Position numbers and translations under genes: made by a program. A DNA stretch of 64,000 nucleotides, taken from Chitinophagales bacterium (GTDB taxonomy: Bacteria > Bacteroidota > Bacteroidia > Chitinophagales > Chitinophagaceae). Position 1 is the first letter of the stretch; each line of letters opens with the position of its first letter. Shown in pieces: positions 35,243-43,001 of the stretch. The notes beneath the pieces were generated by a model. It was not told the DNA's origin, did no database searches, and saw only the letters and a list, made by a program, of their open reading frames with translations. The stretch covers positions 1 through 64,000 of the forward strand of contig JAATFV010000096.1 of assembly GCA_015655015.1 (NCBI GenBank), in the 5' to 3' direction.

Positions 35243-35896
35243 TCAATTAGTGATCAGTCCATCCGTCATATGCAGGGTCCGGTCGCTCATCCGGGCCAGC
35301 TCTTCGTTGTGCGTAACGATAAGAAAGGTCTGTTGAAACCGGTCCCGGAGATCGAAGAACAGCTGGTGCAGCTCTTTGGCATTGGCAGAATCAAGATTAC
35401 CGGTAGGCTCATCCGCGAAAACGATGTCCGGGTTATTGATGAGGGCGCGGGCTACCGCTACCCGCTGTTGCTCCCCGCCGGACAGGGCGCCGGGCTTGTT
35501 CTCTACCCGGTGACCGACTCCCAGGGTATTTAACAGGGCCACGGCCTGCTCTTCCACCTCTTTTTTTCGGCGTCCGGCGATCCAGCCGGGGATGCACACG
35601 TTTTCCAGGGCGCTGAATTCGGGCAATAAATGATGAAACTGGAATACAAACCCGATATGCCGGTTCCGGAATGCGGCCAGCTGGCGGCCCTTTAGCTGAT
35701 TGATTTTCTTATCCTGCAAAAAGATCTCCCCTTTGGCCGGCTCGTCCAGGGTGCCCAGGATATGCAGTAAAGTGCTCTTCCCCGACCCGGAAGGTCCTAC
35801 AATGCTGACGATCTCTCCTTTGTGGATGTTCACCTCCACGCCCTTCAAAACCCACAGATTCCCGTAATATTTGTGTATTCCCTTGGCAGTTAACAT
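35243..35896 (-). CDS. lolD: ABC transporter ATP-binding protein, LolD-like
   Basis: A 217-residue ATPase that best fits LolD, the energy subunit of the lipoprotein-release complex. Walker [12 protein letters not shown]-loop FVFQFHHLLPEFSALENV (the LolD-type wording), signature LSGGEQQRV, Walker B IVFADEP and VTHNEELA are complete. The LolC/E permease is not adjacent. It is convergent with the adenosyltransferase across the satellite array. Confidence 0.88.
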   Translation of the reverse strand: MLTAKGIHKYYGNLWVLKGVEVNIHKGEIVSIVGPSGSGKSTLLHILGTLDEPAKGEIFLQDKKINQLKGRQLAAFRNRHIGFVFQFHHLLPEFSALENVCIPGWIAGRRKKEVEEQAVALLNTLGVGHRVENKPGALSGGEQQRVAVARALINNPDIVFADEPTGNLDSANAKELHQLFFDLRDRFQQTFLIVTHNEELARMSDRTLHMTDGLITN

Positions 35897-36282
35897 ACTA
35901 TTAAATTAATTCCACCGTTGGGGGACAGATAGTCCAATGGGGACTTATCCCCGGCCCGGGCTCAAAATAAGACATTCAACACGGCAGGACGCTGTTTTTC
36001 CACGATCTGCCGGGTATCAATAACGGTACAAACGTACAGGATAGGACCCATATAACAGGTAGACAGGCTGGAAATTTAGAAAAAATTGTACAGGATAACC
36101 CTTGGTAGAAAGGTTAAATTTCAGTTGGTATTTGGTGGTTTCGTATTAAAAATTACTTTTGCGGAAAATTAAGCAGTCCGTAACGACTTAAAACAGGATC
36201 CGTAACACAGGAAAACAGAAATTTAAACAGCCGGTAAACGGCGGAATATAGAAAATATTTAGAAAATTAAAACAAGATAACG
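35897..36282. other. 386-base spacer with a strong promoter, no gene
   Basis: Between the divergent lolD and DUF2795 genes. The right part carries the promoter at 36131-36161 and a leader of about 115 bases containing several GTAA/CAGG-type short repeats (for example CCGTAAC and CCGGTAAACGGCGG). The left part shows no clear signal besides a few direct CAGG repeats. Confidence 0.6.
36131..36161 (+). promoter_or_regulatory. Consensus Bacteroidota promoter of DUF2795 gene
   Basis: TTTG at 36131-36134, a 19-base spacer and TACTTTTG at 36154-36161 match the -33/-7 consensus almost perfectly. It predicts high expression and a leader of roughly 115 bases. Confidence 0.65.
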
Positions 36283-36504
36283 ATGTTTTGGACACTTGAA
36301 TTAGCCAGCTATTTAGAAGACGCTCCCTGGCCGGCTACCAAAGATGAATTAATCGATTATGCCATTCGTTCGGGTGCTCCTATCGAGGTCGTGGAGAATT
36401 TACAGGAATTGGAAGATGAAGGGGAGATCTATGAGGGCATCGACGACATCTGGCCCGACTACCCAAGTCAGGAAGATTTCTTTTTCAACGAGGACGAGTA
36501 CTGA
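36283..36504 (+). CDS. DUF2795-family small acidic protein
   Basis: A 73-residue acidic protein. The segment APWPATKDELIDYAIRSGAP and the following helix VVENLQELEDEGE match the DUF2795 fold, a short helical domain common in Bacteroidota and other bacteria, with no settled role. The C-terminus is very acidic and aromatic (PSQEDFFFNEDEY). The strong promoter, long leader and a good terminator show it is its own transcription unit and is probably abundant. Confidence 0.88.
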   Translation: MFWTLELASYLEDAPWPATKDELIDYAIRSGAPIEVVENLQELEDEGEIYEGIDDIWPDYPSQEDFFFNEDEY

Positions 36505-36525
36505 TGACCGTTAGCTCATAAGCTT

Positions 36526-36566
36526 AAACAAGGGGTGCCCTGGAACAGGCACCCCTTGTTTTTTTA
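36526..36566. terminator. Bidirectional terminator between DUF2795 gene and fabI
   Basis: AAACAAGGGGTGCC and GGCACCCCTTGTTT pair over 14 bp around an 8-base loop, with a T-run on the plus side and an A-run on the other. It serves the DUF2795 gene and overlaps the fabI stop on the opposite strand. Confidence 0.8.
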
Positions 36567-37376
36567 TTTTTCCATTTGTTCAATGACCCCGTCACTTACT
36601 CCTGTAAAAGAGAATCCTCCATCGTGGAAAAGATTCTGCATCGTCACCATCTTCGTCAGATCACTGAACAGGGTCGTACAATAGCCGGCACATTCATCGG
36701 CAGTAGCATTGCCCAGGGGGCTCATCTTTTCAGCATAGGTAATAAAACCGTCAAATCCCTTTACCCCGCTGCCGGCCGTAGTCCGGGTAGGAGACTGCGA
36801 AACGGTATTTATCCGCACCTTCTTTTTCATGCCATAATAATAGCCAAAACTGCGGGTGATGCTTTCCAGCATAGCCTTGGCGTCCGCCATCTCATTATAG
36901 TTCGGGAATGCCCGCTGAGCGGCAATATAAGTGAGGGCCACCACGCTGGCGCCCTCATTGAGGGCATCCAGGTCCCAGGCCGTGCGGAGTACCCGGTGAA
37001 GGGACATAGCCGAAATATCCAGTGTCTTCTGGCTCCATGTATAATACAGCTCCGTATAATGCTTGCCTTTACGCATATTGAGGCTCATCCCGACCGAATG
37101 CAGGATAAAATCGATCCCTCCCCCAAAATGTTTCATGGATTCCTCGAATAATTTCTTCAGGTCATCCATATTGGTCACATCGGCGCCGATCACCGGAGCG
37201 TTGGTGGCCTCTGCCAGCTTGTTGATCTCGCCCATACGTAAGGCCACCGGGGCATTTGACAGCACCAGCTGGGCGCCTTCCTCATGACAGCGTATAGCCG
37301 TTCTCCAGGCCAGGGACTTGTCATCCAATGCCCCGAATATGATCCCTTTCTTACCTTTTAGCAGGTTGTATGCCAT
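36564..37376 (-). CDS. fabI: Enoyl-ACP reductase (NADH)
   Basis: A 270-residue short-chain dehydrogenase catalysing the last reduction in fatty-acid elongation. The Rossmann start GIIFGALDDKSLAWR, the SVGMS region and the FabI catalytic pattern YNEMADAK (Tyr-x6-Lys) are present. The frame is open 53 codons upstream, but the -7 box at 37407-37414 and the family length fix the ATG at 37376. Triclosan-type inhibitors act on this family. Confidence 0.93.
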   Translation of the reverse strand: MAYNLLKGKKGIIFGALDDKSLAWRTAIRCHEEGAQLVLSNAPVALRMGEINKLAEATNAPVIGADVTNMDDLKKLFEESMKHFGGGIDFILHSVGMSLNMRKGKHYTELYYTWSQKTLDISAMSLHRVLRTAWDLDALNEGASVVALTYIAAQRAFPNYNEMADAKAMLESITRSFGYYYGMKKKVRINTVSQSPTRTTAGSGVKGFDGFITYAEKMSPLGNATADECAGYCTTLFSDLTKMVTMQNLFHDGGFSFTGVSDGVIEQMEK

Positions 37377-37406
37377 AGATTGAATTTTTTTACCGGAATT
37401 TGATGC

Positions 37407-37414
37407 CAAATATA
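37407..37414 (-). promoter_or_regulatory. -7 box for fabI
   Basis: TATATTTG on the minus strand matches TAnnTTTG, 30 bases upstream of the fabI ATG. Confidence 0.55.
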
Positions 37415-37546
37415 GTAGATTAAAAATTTCCGGAACGGGGAAGGCTAAAAACATCAGCTTTTTAATGACAATTTTTTTATTGCCGGCTGCCGACGGCGAT
37501 CCGCCCACAAGCGAACAATCCCAAAAAAATGACAAAAGATTTTTTC

Positions 37547-37753
37547 CTAATGCGGAGGAAATACCCTGATAATGATCCCTACAATAAATACCGTATAGAC
37601 GATCACAAATACAAAGTTCGCCATCAGGAACAGGAACAATCTCCCCGCAGAATCCCGCGGCCGCAGCACACGCTGCAGGTACCTGTTCAAGTAATAAGCC
37701 GGCAGGAGCGAAAGAAGAAGGATCAGTAATATGACAAGAGAACGTCCTCTCAT
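37547..37753 (-). CDS. Small two-helix membrane protein coupled to recN
   Basis: A 68-residue protein with two hydrophobic segments (about 6-25 and 42-63) separated by a basic stretch (LNRYLQRVLRPRD). Its ATG overlaps the recN stop as ATGA, which implies translational coupling and supports a real gene. I recognise no family. A role in the envelope is possible; co-transcription with recN may be incidental. Confidence 0.6.
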   Translation of the reverse strand: MRGRSLVILLILLLSLLPAYYLNRYLQRVLRPRDSAGRLFLFLMANFVFVIVYTVFIVGIIIRVFPPH

Positions 37754-39405
37754 TCTGTCACCATTTCCCGGGCATTCTCCAGCGCCGCAGCTGTAGGCTT
37801 TTCCCCGCTCAGCATTTGCGCAATGGTGGTAATGCGTTCATGCTGCGTCAGCAGGCGTATGCCGGTCTTGATATGTTCACCTTTGACCTCCTTATATACG
37901 AAATAGTGTGCATCCGCCTTGCCCGCGATCTGCGGCTGATGGGTGATACAAATGATCTGGCGTTTCTTTGACAGGTCTTTGAGTATGATCCCTACCTGCC
38001 TGGCGGCCTCACCTGAGATCCCGGTGTCGATCTCATCGAATATAAGGGTCGCCAGGTCCATGGACTCAGCGACCAGCGATTTTATACATAACATCAGCCG
38101 GCTCAGCTCTCCGCCGGAAGCTACTTTCCGGATAGGCTCAAAGCGATTGCTTTTATTGGCATCAAAGAGGAATTCAATGGCATCCATACCTGAAGCATTC
38201 AGTTCGTCCGGCTGCAATTGTACTTTAAGCCTGGCATTAGGCATCCCCACCTGCCGGAGAAGCCTGGTCACTTTTTCCTCTAATGGCCCTGCCTGCGCAT
38301 GCCTGTTTTTCGAAAGGACCGCAGCCTGTTTTTTTGCTTCCTGGAGTAACCGGGTGACCTCTTTTTCTTTTGCCGAGATCTGCTCTTCCATATTCAGGGA
38401 AGCTTGTAATTTATTTCCCAGCTCATCCCGAAGGGCCAGCAATTCGCCGGTGGTCTGCACGCCGTGTTTCTTCAGTAGTTTATATCCTGCTGAAATGCGC
38501 TCATTGATCGCTTCGATCCGCTGGGGATCATAATTCACCTGGTCATTGATCCGCTCCACCTCTCCGGCGATATCCTGCAATTCAATCTGCAGGGACTGCA
38601 TTCGCCCGGCCAGGCCAGGCAGATCCGAATGGAACGGAGAGACAGCTTGTAAGGAATGATAAAAAGATTTCAGCTGCTGCACCAGGGGTAACTCCCCCTC
38701 TTCTAATTCATTATATATTTTTGATAAGGCAGTCTTGATGCCTTCCGCATTGTTCAGCAATTTTAATTCCTGGTCTGATTCTTCCAGCTCATTTTCCCGG
38801 AGACCAACATCGTTCAGCTCATCAAAGAGGAATTTATTATAATCCAGCTCTTTATTGAACTGTGCTTTCTGTTCCTGCAGGACAGCGAGCTCCTTTCCCG
38901 CTGCCAGCCAGGATCGGTACTGCAGCTGGTACTTATCCAATAACGTCCCCTGCCCGGCAAGCGCATCCAACACTTCCCGCTGGAAATCCGACTCGCCTAA
39001 TTCCAGGGTATCGAACTGCCGGTGAAGATCCACCAATAAAGAGCCCAGCTTCCTCAGCTGCTCCAGGTTCACCGGCGTATCATTCACAAAAGCCCTTGAT
39101 TTACCATTAGGCGCGATCTCCCTGCGGATCACCACTTCCTCCTCGACATCTAAATCATTGGCCTTAAAAAAAGCCGCTGCCTCTTTTTTATTTCCCAGGG
39201 CAAAGGTGCCCTCTACAAAACATTTTTTGTCCCGTTGGAGCAATACCGCCGTATCCGCACGATCACCCAGGATCAGGGATAGGGCGCCCATCAGGATAGA
39301 TTTACCGGCTCCTGTCTCCCCGGTAATGACATTCATCTTCCCCGAAAAATCAATAGTGAGGGAGTCAATGATCGCATAGTTCTGTATGTGAAGCCTTTGT
39401 ATCAT
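37750..39405 (-). CDS. recN: DNA repair protein RecN
   Basis: A 551-residue SMC-like ATPase of double-strand-break repair. Walker A GETGAGKSILMGAL is at about 33-46, the coiled-coil arms fill about 150-375, and the C-terminal half has the signature VASGGELSRLMLCIK and Walker B LIFDEIDTGISGEAA. The usual N-terminal wording (LHIQNYAIIDSLTIDF) fixes the ATG. It is the second-last gene of the minus-strand run. Confidence 0.93.
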   Translation of the reverse strand: MIQRLHIQNYAIIDSLTIDFSGKMNVITGETGAGKSILMGALSLILGDRADTAVLLQRDKKCFVEGTFALGNKKEAAAFFKANDLDVEEEVVIRREIAPNGKSRAFVNDTPVNLEQLRKLGSLLVDLHRQFDTLELGESDFQREVLDALAGQGTLLDKYQLQYRSWLAAGKELAVLQEQKAQFNKELDYNKFLFDELNDVGLRENELEESDQELKLLNNAEGIKTALSKIYNELEEGELPLVQQLKSFYHSLQAVSPFHSDLPGLAGRMQSLQIELQDIAGEVERINDQVNYDPQRIEAINERISAGYKLLKKHGVQTTGELLALRDELGNKLQASLNMEEQISAKEKEVTRLLQEAKKQAAVLSKNRHAQAGPLEEKVTRLLRQVGMPNARLKVQLQPDELNASGMDAIEFLFDANKSNRFEPIRKVASGGELSRLMLCIKSLVAESMDLATLIFDEIDTGISGEAARQVGIILKDLSKKRQIICITHQPQIAGKADAHYFVYKEVKGEHIKTGIRLLTQHERITTIAQMLSGEKPTAAALENAREMVTE

Positions 39406-39469
39406 ATATAATGCTGGAAGCCAATAGCCGGTTTAAGAAGCAGCAAATTAAGTAATTTGTAGGGATTCG

Positions 39470-40981
39470 TCATTCCCTTTTGCATCGGGTTATCCCCGCT
39501 TTTGCTTTTTGATCCAGGGAATTCTTATAATCATGGTCTTTCAATGACAGACATTTTTCAAAATAGGCGATCGCAGTAGCCCCGTCTCCACGCTGCTCAT
39601 AAATATAGCCCGCCTGAAGAGCCGCTTTAGCCGCATAATATTCCTTTAAGCCTTCCCCGGTTTTCAAGGTGGTGAGGTAGGCCGCAATAGCCTCATCCCC
39701 TCTTCCCAACCCATCGTAGATCCGCCCCAGCCGGTAGGCAAACTCACATTTTTCTTCCGGCGACCGGAAATCGGCAGAGCTCACTCCCTGCAGAGATAAC
39801 AGCGCTTCCCCATTATAGCCCCCATCACTCAACAACCGGGCTTTTAATAATCGCTTGTCAGGCCATTTCCCGCTCCTGGCCTCTTTCAAAGCCTGCTTGT
39901 CCGCATCGGATTCCGATCCCCCCCTTCGGATGATCTGCTCCCGGAATGAAGCCGCTTTCTGCTCATCCCCCGCCAGGTAATAGTACCAGCTGAGTTTCTG
40001 CAAAGCATCTTTCACATAAAATCGGCCTTTGAAATCCCGGATAAAACGCTCCAGGTAGATATGAGCATCCGGCTCCAGGTGGTTCAGGCTGGCATACCCC
40101 ATTTCCAGGTCCCATACAGGCATATTGAGATAACCCGGCCCATTGTTCCGCTGCCGGATTATTTGCTGGGCATAAGCCGATTGCTGGTCATTAATGCTCA
40201 GGTTGGCTGCCAGGTAAGCATAGAGGTAGTTATTTTTCACATCCAGCTTATTTTGCCGGATAAAAGTAAACACCTCCTCTTTTTTATTTTCAATATAGAA
40301 TTTCAGATAGAGGTAATAAAAAATAGCTTCATCATGATACAGCATGGCCCATTGATCACCAGCCGACAAAAAATGCTCCAGCTGCTGCATGCCTTTCGTC
40401 ATATTGCCCTTGATGCCCAACAGTCCGCTCAGCCACTTATAGCCATCCGGTATAGTACCGGCAACGACCTGCATAGTCCCGCTCAGCATGACTGCCGGCT
40501 GAAAGGAAGAAAATTTTTGCTGATTTTCCTTACTCTGCAAAAAGGAACGCCTGAACTCCCAGCCGGCGTCCCAGTTATTCCCGAATTTTATTTTTATCGC
40601 CGCCCATTGGAAATGGATCACGGACTTCGTGAACAGGTAAAATGGAGAGGATTCCGGCCCCTCGCTCATCAATTGTATCCTCTTATCCTGCCTGCCCACC
40701 CTGGCTTGATATTCCGCAGGGTCTTCATTAAAAAAGAGATTGAAAAAATCGATATAATTTTCCAGGTAGAACGGGATCAGGTTGTTCGGATCTCTTTTCT
40801 TTTCAGTATCCAGCATTCGCTGGCCCGATACTAATTTTAATTGGATGATCTCCCGGTAAGCCTGCTGACAGGCATTATTAAAATCAAAGTGTTTCTGCCC
40901 GAAGACCCAGCAGGGGGATAGAAATAGTAACAGATAAAAAATCCGGGAGGATATAATTAGATTTTTCAAATGGATGGTCAT
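39470..40981 (-). CDS. Exported TPR-repeat protein
   Basis: A 503-residue protein with a signal peptide (LKNLIISSRIFYLLLFLSP, cleavage near FGQ). The rest is helical, with tetratricopeptide-type repeats best seen at the C-terminus (for example the repeat around AAKAALQAGYIYEQRGDGATAIAYFEKCL). The ATG at 40981 puts the signal peptide at the N-terminus; the frame is open 23 codons further upstream. It lies between recN and the zinc-ribbon gene and may be a periplasmic scaffold. Exact role unknown. Confidence 0.75.
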   Translation of the reverse strand: MTIHLKNLIISSRIFYLLLFLSPCWVFGQKHFDFNNACQQAYREIIQLKLVSGQRMLDTEKKRDPNNLIPFYLENYIDFFNLFFNEDPAEYQARVGRQDKRIQLMSEGPESSPFYLFTKSVIHFQWAAIKIKFGNNWDAGWEFRRSFLQSKENQQKFSSFQPAVMLSGTMQVVAGTIPDGYKWLSGLLGIKGNMTKGMQQLEHFLSAGDQWAMLYHDEAIFYYLYLKFYIENKKEEVFTFIRQNKLDVKNNYLYAYLAANLSINDQQSAYAQQIIRQRNNGPGYLNMPVWDLEMGYASLNHLEPDAHIYLERFIRDFKGRFYVKDALQKLSWYYYLAGDEQKAASFREQIIRRGGSESDADKQALKEARSGKWPDKRLLKARLLSDGGYNGEALLSLQGVSSADFRSPEEKCEFAYRLGRIYDGLGRGDEAIAAYLTTLKTGEGLKEYYAAKAALQAGYIYEQRGDGATAIAYFEKCLSLKDHDYKNSLDQKAKAGITRCKRE

Positions 40982-41097
40982 CTTGCCGGTAAAAATCACA
41001 CAAATACAACATCCCTCCAAATAAAAAGAGGTTATTACGGCGTTAACCATAATAACCTCATCTCATAATATATCCTGAAAACTTATATCCGGGAACG

Positions 41098-41853
41098 TTA
41101 TTTTACCTCGATCGCGTCATTCAGCTCATTGTCCACCAGGATACGACCGCAGTTCTCACAAACGATGATCTTCTTACGCTGGCGTATTTCACTCTGCCTT
41201 TGCGGAGGGATAGCATTAAAACAACCTCCACAGGCGTCACGTAAGACCGGCACCACAGCCAGTCCATTCCGGTAATTGCTGCGGATACGATCGTAGGAAT
41301 GCAACAGGCGGGGCTCTACTTTTTCCCTTGCTTCGACAGATAATTTATTGAAATGCTTTTCCTCTTTTTCTGTAGTGGCGATGATCTTATCCAGCTCATC
41401 TTTCTTATTCTTCAGCACACCCTCTTTAGTGGCAATGTTCTTCTTTGCCTTTTCCAGCAGCTGCACTTTCTCCGCAATCTCTTCATTCGCATCCTTGATA
41501 TGTTTTTCAGCCAGCTTCACTTCCAGCTGCTGCATCTCGATCTCCTTATTGATCGCTTCGAACTCACGGCTGTTCTTTACGTTCTGACTTTGCTTGTCAT
41601 ACTTCTTTATCAGCCCGTCCGACTCTTTTATAATTTCCTTCTTCTGGTTGATAAACTCCTGGATGCCATTGATCTCTTCTTCCACACGGGTCTGGCGGGC
41701 ATGCAACCCCTGGATCTCATCTTCCAGGTCGCTTACTTCCATAGGCAATTCGCCCTTCAGGATCTTATACTCGTCCAACTTTGATTCAACTTTTTGGAGG
41801 GTCACCAAAGACGTGAGCTTTTCCTCAACAGAGAATTCTTTTACGTTTGACAT
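41098..41853 (-). CDS. Coiled-coil zinc-ribbon protein (CT398-like)
   Basis: A 251-residue protein. Residues about 10-175 form a long charged coiled coil with heptad-like Lys/Glu pattern. The C-terminus has a four-cysteine zinc ribbon, CGGC followed by CENC, about 25 residues apart. This is the CT398-like family found widely in bacteria and proposed to interact with RNA polymerase sigma-54 or with secretion parts in chlamydiae; function in Bacteroidota is not established. It is 33 bases from the Nif3-like gene and probably in its operon. Confidence 0.85.
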   Translation of the reverse strand: MSNVKEFSVEEKLTSLVTLQKVESKLDEYKILKGELPMEVSDLEDEIQGLHARQTRVEEEINGIQEFINQKKEIIKESDGLIKKYDKQSQNVKNSREFEAINKEIEMQQLEVKLAEKHIKDANEEIAEKVQLLEKAKKNIATKEGVLKNKKDELDKIIATTEKEEKHFNKLSVEAREKVEPRLLHSYDRIRSNYRNGLAVVPVLRDACGGCFNAIPPQRQSEIRQRKKIIVCENCGRILVDNELNDAIEVK

Positions 41854-41886
41854 AGTTAAATTTGTTTAGCCGTTTCCAACGGCCCC

Positions 41887-42984
41887 TCAATAATAATTGA
41901 CCGGATTTGTTTTTGTATCCGATTTAAGGACTGCAAAATTAAGAAATTTTTCCCGCAAAACCTCAAAAAGCAGATCAATCGTGAATTGCTCGCTTTCAAA
42001 GTGACCAATATCGGCGATCACCAGGCGATCATTTGCGTCGAAAAACTCATGATATTTAACATCTGACGTTATATAAAAGTCCGCCCTTTCAGCTAAAGCA
42101 TTGGAAATCAGGAAACTACCTGCCCCGCCGCAAAGAGCGCATTTTTTGACCGGCCGACCCGTCAGCCGGGTATGCCGGATAACGGGTGTTCCAAAGACCT
42201 CCCGGATCCTCTCCAGGAACAGGATTTCCTCCATAGGTTCCCGTAATTCCCCGATCAGGCCCGATCCAACCCCCGGATGGGCATTGGCCATGTTCACCAG
42301 GTCATAGGCCACCTCCTCATACGGATGTGCCGCCACCATCGCCTCCACGACACGCCGGCTAAGATGGGCGGGTAGAACAGTCTCCACCCGGACCTCTCTT
42401 TCTTCATGCCGGATACCAGGGCGGCCAACAAAGGGCTGTGATCCCTCCCCCCCCTTAAAAGTACCGGTACCCTCCGCAGTAAAGCTGCACTCGCTATACC
42501 CCCCGATCTGTCCGGCCCCGGCAGCAAATATGGCATTCCGCACTGGCTCCAGATGGGCAGCGGGTACAAAGCAGAATAACTTCCGGAGGTTATTCCCTTT
42601 TGGGAGTAACGGCCGGCTGTTCACAAGCCCCAGCAGCGCCGCCATTCGCCCGTTCACGCCCTCCGCCATGACATTATCCAGGTTGGTATGGATGGCATAA
42701 ATGGCAATATCATGCTTGATAGCGGCGATTACCGCCCTTTCGATATAATTACTGCCATTGATCTTCTTTAATCCGCTAAAAATAATGGGATGATGGGCAA
42801 CGATCAGGTTGACTCCCCTGGAAATAGCCTCCTGCACCACCGCTTCCGTAGTATCCAGCGTCGTCAACACCCCGGAACATTCCCAATCCCCGCTGCCCGT
42901 TAACAGCCCGGCATTGTCATAATTTTCCTGGTAGGCCAGCGGAGCGATCGACTCCAGATAAGAAAGGATGGTGGCAATTTGCAT
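41887..42984 (-). CDS. Nif3-like dinuclear-metal-centre protein
   Basis: A 365-residue Nif3/YbgI-family protein of hexameric toroid type. Metal ligands are visible in IVAHHPIIFSG (His pair), IHTNLDN, and near the C-terminus GHFESEQF (His and Glu). The about 130-residue insertion in the middle (about 130-250), ending ...YEEVAYDLV, is the PII-like domain of the longer subfamily. Molecular function is debated (possibly GTP cyclohydrolase-like or a metallochaperone). Coupled to the flanking genes by 17- and 33-base gaps. Confidence 0.87.
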   Translation of the reverse strand: MQIATILSYLESIAPLAYQENYDNAGLLTGSGDWECSGVLTTLDTTEAVVQEAISRGVNLIVAHHPIIFSGLKKINGSNYIERAVIAAIKHDIAIYAIHTNLDNVMAEGVNGRMAALLGLVNSRPLLPKGNNLRKLFCFVPAAHLEPVRNAIFAAGAGQIGGYSECSFTAEGTGTFKGGEGSQPFVGRPGIRHEEREVRVETVLPAHLSRRVVEAMVAAHPYEEVAYDLVNMANAHPGVGSGLIGELREPMEEILFLERIREVFGTPVIRHTRLTGRPVKKCALCGGAGSFLISNALAERADFYITSDVKYHEFFDANDRLVIADIGHFESEQFTIDLLFEVLREKFLNFAVLKSDTKTNPVNYY

Positions 42985-43001
42985 GGCTGTATTGATATTT
43001 C

